DNA of 27,882 bases from Triparma columacea (lineage: Eukaryota > Sar > Bolidophyceae > Parmales > Triparmaceae): contig BRYA01000494.1 of the NCBI GenBank assembly GCA_030267965.1, positions 27,996-55,877 on the forward strand. Direction: 5' to 3'. The notes under the pieces are model-generated. The model ran no database searches. It was not told the DNA's origin and saw nothing but the letters and a program-made list of their open reading frames with translations. Every line of letters begins with the position of its first letter. The first letter of the stretch is position 1. The translations under genes were made by a program, and so were the position numbers. Shown here piece after piece: positions 22,801 to 27,882 of this stretch.

Positions 22801-25800
22801 CAACTGACACAACTAGATGCACCCTCGCGTGAGATTTGAGCCTTCCCGCAAGTTGTGCACGAGTCTGATCCACCAACTGAATATTTACCAGCTACACAGG
22901 TAACGCAAGCGTTAATCGATTTGTCGGCTCGAGTACCGGGAGGACAATACCCGCAGTCCTTGGTGCCTGGCTCGCTAGAAACATAACCCTTTGAGGCATC
23001 GCAAATCCTGCAGTTGTGGTAACCAGAGATTGAAAATTTCCCGGCTTCACAAAGCACACAGCCCGATTGGTCCCTGTTCGGCGCCAGGCCGCTACTGCAC
23101 ACTGTGCAAACTGCTGCTCTTTCCTCACTCCAAGTGCCAAGGCTACATTGCGTGCAGTTTTTGGCTCCTAAGCTTTCACCATAACGGCCAGCGGGGCAAG
23201 GTTGACAGCTGGGATTGTTCGTGCCTCCCGAGAAGTCACAAATTGTTCCATAGGGGCTTCACGGCGTGATGTGTTAGTATTTTGTCATTTTGTCACAATA
23301 CCTTTCCATCTTCCGAAAAGGCTTACCATAGACAGTCAATACATTCAAGCTCCTCCAACGTTGTTGCAGCCACTTTGAAGACGGACGCAGACTTTCCTTC
23401 TTGACAAGTCTCGCAAACATCCCATCCTTCCTTTGAGTATGAACCGTCTGGGCAAGTTGCGCATGTGGCTCTTTCAATCTCGCCCTCTCTATTCTTGACG
23501 GCAGCGTGCTTGCCAGCTTCACATGGGACACACTTGGTGGCCATCGGAGAAGAACTAATAGTCCCGGGTGGGCAATCAACACACCTCGCCAAGCCAGAAA
23601 CCTCGTCAAGTACTCCAAATCTCCCTGTGCGACGAGGGTTGAGAAAATGCGTGAGGAATAAGGCTCGTTGATTCCCTCCCTCCTCGTCCTTCCTCACCTG
23701 TCGGACAAAGGTTGCAGGTTCCCATCCCTTTCTCGTCCTGGAACTGTCCGACGGGGCAGGTTTTGCAGTCAATTTCCCCTTCTGTGTCTTGATACTTCCC
23801 AATATCGCAATCTAGGCACACAGTAGGGTCGTCATTGTCTGGTCTATATTTCCCCACGTTGCAAGCTTGGCATCCGATGCTTGTGGTAGACGAAAATTTC
23901 CCTGCAGGACAATACGTACAGGTGTACAGGTGTGTGTTGTAGTTGTTGGCGACTTGAAAGTCTTCAGATACATCATGGCCAGCATTATTGTAGGTGCAGG
24001 TGGCTATCTTATCGCACGTGTAGTCTTGGTTGCAAGTATAATGCTCCGTACCATAGCACGTCGTGCAACCTTCTTGGGCTTGGTAGCAACCCTCCTGTTG
24101 TTGCCAGCACGTCTGACTCCACCAACCCCAACAACAACCCTGCGACGAGCGAAACGCAAGGTGCGAAGGTGGTGATTAGAGCCAACTTCACTTGGACAAT
24201 AATAAATAAAGATATTGGTCCAATCATTTCATCATTCTCACCTTTTTTCGCCACTTGGTCTCACAATATTGCTTCTGATAGCAACCTCCCTGCACCTCTT
24301 TGCATCCACACTGCCACGCCGTCTGCCTCGAACATCCGTTGTGAACGCTATGCGTGCACGTCCCGTCGTAGGTGTAATCTAACGTGCAAGCCAAAGGTGT
24401 AGCAGTGGGCGAAGTGCAGTCTCCGTCGTACGCTGTGGTGAGGAGAAAAGTGAATAACGAAGGGGTTACGATAGAGCAGTTGCATTGGTGAGAATTTGGG
24501 CAACATTTCGGAGCAAGGCATGGGCGTGGTGGCGCTCAATTGCTTTCTGTGAGTTCTCACCTACTGCTGGGTACCTGTTGGTTTCTTCTGAGCAAGTCAC
24601 GCGGTTGCCCCACTTGTCAACCTATTATTCGCAGGGATCGGTGGGTTTTTGATCCGAAGAATGAAACCGGGAGGAAATATGTTAGTCCAATTGGTCCGGA
24701 TGGATGGAAAGCAGAAGTTGTCACTTACCTTATCGCAGACTCGAGTTCTCCTGGTCTTGCAAGTATTCCTAGTCCTCAACGTCCAGGAGGAGCTAGTTTG
24801 CTCGAATCCATCACTACATTTGGTGTCCCAAGTCGCGTATGTTCCGGGAGCGCGAACAGAACATTCAGATGCTCCAGACGAACTATATCTACCAGTATCA
24901 CAAGCGTTACACGCTGGTGCTTCAGACGCGCTATATCGCCCTGCGCCACAAACTTCGCATGTTGATGCCGCAGTGTAGCTATATCTTCCCGAAACACAAG
25001 CTTTGCAGGTGAAGGCTGTTGAAGGATTGCTGTACCTCCCTGCCGCGCAGACTTCACACGCTGAAGATGAATTACCGCTCGATGTCCCCACCCCACAGTC
25101 TGCACACGCCGATGCCGTGGGCGCGCTATACGTTCCGGCAAGACAATTCTCGCAACTCGTTGCCGAGTCTAAGGACGAATATCTACCTGCGTCACAATCG
25201 TAACATTGGTTGGCGACGATGTCGACGTACTTTCCTGCAGTGCAGTTTGTGCATATCGATCCTTCGGTTGCCACTGAGGCGCCAGGACAGTTGAAGCATA
25301 AAGATGCTCCAGCTTCTGAGGACTTGCCAGCAGGGCAATTACTGCATGAAGATGCCCCCTCGGCTTCCGAAATTTTTCCTGCTGGGCAAATGGAACAGCT
25401 AGAGTTGTTGTTCCCGTTGTACGTGCCTCCCACGGCATACTTTCCTGCGGTACACTGAGAGGCATCTGTTCCAGTACTCACGTAACCGGGGTTGGCCCTG
25501 CAGGCCCTGCATATTTTGTATACAGTCTGATGACAGGTGTTATAACATGTATCGCACGGGTTATCCGATCTACCTTGAAACATGGCAATCCAGGCAGCTA
25601 GACAATTACAGTCATACGGATCGCAATCATATGACGTTGTCTCTGCCTCGCAGTTTTTAGAACCTTTTTCGTAACCTGGAGTTGGGGTGAGGGGTGGTGA
25701 GGGGGGGTGATTAATTATACAGCAACTTGTAGCGTTACGCATCGATCATTTCGCCTCCCCCCCCTCGCCTTCTTACAGTTGTCACCGCAAGCAACACCCC

Positions 25801-26622
25801 CAGCAGTGTATGACTGGCATCCCTGCACAAGCGATGGACAGATGCTCGCGAGCATCGTGAAGACCGTGATAGCAGCAAACCTCCCGAACTTGTGCTTTCC
25901 TTTTAATCCTCGCCACCTCCTGGCGCTTCCTCCCTTTCCTCCCTCCGCCCACGCTCGTGGTGGCGTCATCAATTGAAGTTTCGACCTCCACAAGAGGGCG
26001 GCGATGGCAAGCATGCTGACAGCGGCAGCGACGTAGGTGCGCGTGTCAAGCGGGGGGGCATGTGGTGGTGCAGGTATAGCAGACGCTGCACGTGCGGTGT
26101 GAACATCGTCGTCGATGTCAGGGGAGCAACCGTGCTCTGGGGGAGTTGGAAACGACAACGAGGTGGCTACCAAGGGTGTTAGAGATTCTAGATGCAGCGC
26201 AGCTCACAGCCTCCCCTCCCATCCTTCTCTTGCTTACCTTCCCCAGCGGCATGGCCTTGCCCAGGCAATGCACCCGCAGCGTAGACACCAAGGAGGATAC
26301 AGAGGGTCGCTACCACCACCGTAGTAATCAACGTCCTCCCTCCCCGGACCTTCTCAAGCCTGGCTCCCTTGACCCCGGCCTCGATGATGGATTTGGAGTT
26401 CATATCATGCAGGGCACCCTTCGCGGATTGGGTTGAGGTCCCACGACCCCTTGTACGGTTGTAGCCCCCCCCACCCGCGATCGACTTGAAGGCAACGGCG
26501 TCAGAGTCATTTTTTTCTTCAAGCACATCTTTGGGAGCAGGGGGGGACCCATGTGGATGGTGGAGGCCCAATGTGGACAGTCCACGCTCTTCGGGTCTCA
26601 CCTTCCTTGGGAGGAGGCGCAT
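16888..26622 (-). CDS. Giant receptor-like protein C, 16 exons, with one in-frame amber codon and a shortened START-like end
   Basis: Exons: 26622-26238, 26166-25777, 25675-24729, 24612-24561, 24432-24242, 24139-23698, 23624-23327, 23256-22422, 22310-21639, 21525-20089, 20007-19393, 19240-18920, 18793-18572, 18455-17709, 17619-17447, 17311-16888. All join in phase and total 2717 codons. Architecture follows paralog B: hydrophobic segments at about residues 97-117, 172-188 and 223-243, cysteine repeats, an extra Cys/Trp-rich module (about 539-729), about eight membrane segments (from about 2100, with WWFEIFECLRR), and a START-like domain beginning RRVLYSARKMPFPLKRRDYM. Codon 1582 (20994-20992) is TAG where the repeat consensus expects Tyr. 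The START-like domain stops short of B by roughly 35 residues and B's basic/Gly-rich tail is absent. A surface sensor or channel role is inferred. It could be a live gene, a recent pseudogene or affected by a base error. Confidence 0.83.
19796..19900. repeat. Near-identical tract shared with gene B (copy in C)
   Basis: Partner of 11227-11331: 105 ungapped bases with one mismatch by eye, lying in exon 11 of gene C. It does not cross an intron. Confidence 0.85.
20241..20469. repeat. Near-identical 229-bp tract shared with gene B (copy in C)
   Basis: Partner of 11588-11816, entirely inside exon 10 of gene C, two mismatches seen. The tract begins 152 bases from the donor of the 81-nt intron 20088-20008, which gene B lacks. 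Confidence 0.9.
20992..20994 (-). other. In-frame TAG within exon 10 of gene C
   Basis: Minus-strand frame reads CLNCDVGK, stop, SFPGSGACSVCGGG. The repeat consensus is GKYS, so a single change from TAC or TAT would give it. The frame continues unbroken for more than 900 bases on both sides of exon 10. A GT...AG stretch of 18 bases (20996-20979) spans the stop, but removing it would delete six consensus residues and is far shorter than any other intron here. Confidence 0.9.
22311..22421 (-). other. Stop-free 111-nt intron in gene C
   Basis: GTAAGA donor at 22421 and CTCGTCCCAG acceptor ending at 22311. The length is a multiple of three and has no stop, so it looks like coding sequence. It is called an intron because removing it aligns C (SGTE then DSCEECD) with B (PGTGNGCDVCD), and because its translation lacks the cysteine pattern. 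Retention would add 37 residues. Confidence 0.75.
22680..22803. repeat. Highly similar tract shared by genes C and B
   Basis: Matches about 13889-14012 of gene B with roughly eight mismatches by eye. It encodes the block with TVPNGPNG and CIDCEAGKAAAFGSTECKEC in pieces. It is less perfect than the 229-bp tract but much more alike than most of the ectodomain, so it may be an older conversion or a strongly conserved block. Confidence 0.75.
23920..24835 (-). other. Cys/Trp-rich module unique to gene C
   Basis: Spread over the end of exon 3, exon 4 (52 nt), exon 5 and the start of exon 6. After splicing it reads as a basic TRNTCKTRRTRVCDKWGN stretch, then YDGDCTS and two YTYDG/YTCDK-like units, then KWRKKGCCWGWWSQTCW and the glutamine-rich QQQEGCYQAQEGC. 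The first part recalls a thrombospondin type 1 repeat, but the usual WxxW start is not clear. Cysteine pairs suggest a disulfide-bonded extracellular module. Paralog B has plain GCC2/GCC3 units here. Confidence 0.6.
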
Positions 26623-27882
26623 TTTACGGGGATTTACCTTAAACTGCGTTTAGATTTTGGGAGAGACTTCACTTTTACTGGGGATTGGGTGAGTTTTTGG
26701 ATCGGGGGGGGGAGAGGCAAAATACGGACGAAGCAACGCCCGAAGGTTGTGTTGGCGCTAACAATATCAAGCTACTTACTCGGCCAACTTCTCAACGTAC
26801 TTTCTTGAATAAGTAGGTGCGGTTGTGGCAGATTAATTCTCACTAACCGTCTCTTCAGGAAGCGGCCAAGGGGTCTTTTAGCCCTCCTGTAACCAGCCAG
26901 CAACTAGCAAGTCACCAACCACTGGAACGAGAGGTCAAACAACCCGGAACAAGAATCACGCGTTGCCCAGAAAACTTCTCCCCGGAAAACCCCCTCAAGG
27001 TGTGAACAGAATAGTCGATGACAGAAGATTTGATCCTATTTTTTTCGCGCTTCCGTGCCCCGACTGGAAGATAGATGTTACCCCTCAGACTACCCAAGTT
27101 TGAAAGACTCAAAATCGACGTAGATAGACACCCAAGTCGTCAAATTGGCAATAAAACTTGGACAAGAGAACCTCCTTCACCTTCACCACGACACCAACGA
27201 AAAAATGGCAAGAATTTGGGCGATGTGAGATAGATCATTTTGCCATTTTTGCCCTGGCTCAAAATGAAGTAACCATGAAGTACGTTTTTTGGGGTGAAAA
27301 AGCATGGTCTAGTTCTGCATTATTATTAATATCAACGTCGTAGCGTCGCACGAGAGAAGGGCCTCAGTGAGGGAAGAAAATAGAACTTCCCCCCCCAAAA
27401 CCTCCCGAGACCAACCCTTCCTAGGCCTCTGGCTCCTCAAGGTTTCAACGAAAATTGGTTCCACAAGTGCAACTACGTTACCCACGAAGTCGTTTATCAA
27501 CTTATACCTTTGGAACCAATTTTCCTAACTCTTCCAACCATTTAATCCCCTTCTCTCAAAACACCCCACTCCGGACCTTGAGAAAAAATTAAAGAAAGCT
27601 GTACCCTAACTTTCCTGAAATCATCGAAACTGGGATATGGTTGCCTCATCTATCCTACACCCCCCGAAAAAAATAAGGAAATCTACTTGAAGAGTCCTTC
27701 AACTCTTTGGTTGAAATTGATCATTTTTAGTGCAAAACAAAATCATATTAATTACGTCGTTGCGCATCATCTATTCGACCCCAACTCTTGTATTTATTAC
27801 TGTTTTGGTATCGTAGTACGAGAAATAAAAACAAATGTCGTTAACACCATGAAAAAGCAGAAACCATGTCTACTTCTATACC
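26623..27882. other. Intergenic region upstream of gene C, no convincing gene
   Basis: About 1.26 kb, becoming AT-richer to the right. Open frames here are short, lack family features and show no consistent splice-linked coding pattern. The part next to 26622 should contain the gene C promoter. The only structure seen is a 14-bp inverted repeat at 27450-27524. No tRNA or other RNA gene was recognised. Confidence 0.5.
27450..27524. repeat. 14-bp perfect inverted repeat with 47-nt spacer
   Basis: Left arm 27450-27463 (GAAAATTGGTTCCA) and right arm 27511-27524 are exact reverse complements. The pair could form a long-loop hairpin or be the ends of a very small mobile-element remnant. No target-site duplication was recognised. 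Confidence 0.8.

Noticed and set aside
8211..26622. CRISPR-like or satellite array because of many spaced similar units
   Set aside because: The periodicity is at protein level (cysteine repeats), with variable DNA and open reading frame throughout the exons.
26551..26808. Plus-strand open frame of 85 residues
   Set aside because: It partly overlaps the first exon of gene C in antisense, has no recognisable features and lacks splice-linked extension.
27309..27500. Minus-strand 63-residue open frame
   Set aside because: It is short, isolated, in AT-rich DNA, overlaps the inverted repeat and has no family signature.

Overview
This is a gene-dense piece of eukaryotic nuclear DNA. Coding frames are broken by short spliceosomal introns, mostly 60-195 nt, with GTGAG/GTAAG donors and AG acceptors, and neighbouring genes lie tens to a few hundred bases apart. 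The protein types (very large cysteine-rich receptor-like proteins with a polytopic membrane module and a START-like tail, a C-terminal-motor kinesin, Golgi-type glycan enzymes) and the compactness suggest a microbial alga or other protist. A stramenopile such as a bolidophyte/Parmales alga is my best guess; this is inference, not proof.

Layout: (1) 294-1122 (+), a small GNAT acetyltransferase. (2) 1176-4509 (-), a kinesin-14-like motor in four proposed exons, convergent with the GNAT gene. (3) 4512-6272 (+), a single-exon GT4-like glycosyltransferase with an N-terminal signal anchor, divergent from the kinesin. (4) 6301-7989 (-), a three-exon type II membrane protein with a beta-propeller glycosidase-like region, convergent with the glycosyltransferase. 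(5) 8211-16758 (-), receptor-like giant B: 3 exons, about 2785 residues. (6) 16888-26622 (-), receptor-like giant C: 16 exons, 2717 codons. B and C are tandem paralogs. (7) 26623-27882, no convincing gene.

B and C fill two thirds of the window. Each has three N-terminal hydrophobic segments, a huge ectodomain of GCC2/GCC3 (ephrin-receptor-like) cysteine repeats, about eight membrane segments and a cytosolic START-like domain. All 16 exons of C join in phase, but it has one in-frame TAG where a repeat tyrosine is expected, and it lacks the end of the START domain and the tail seen in B. B has almost no introns. Patches of B and C are nearly identical in DNA while other parts are far apart, which points to gene conversion. 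The glycosyltransferase and the propeller protein probably both act in the secretory pathway, perhaps on glycoproteins; no direct link to B or C is visible.
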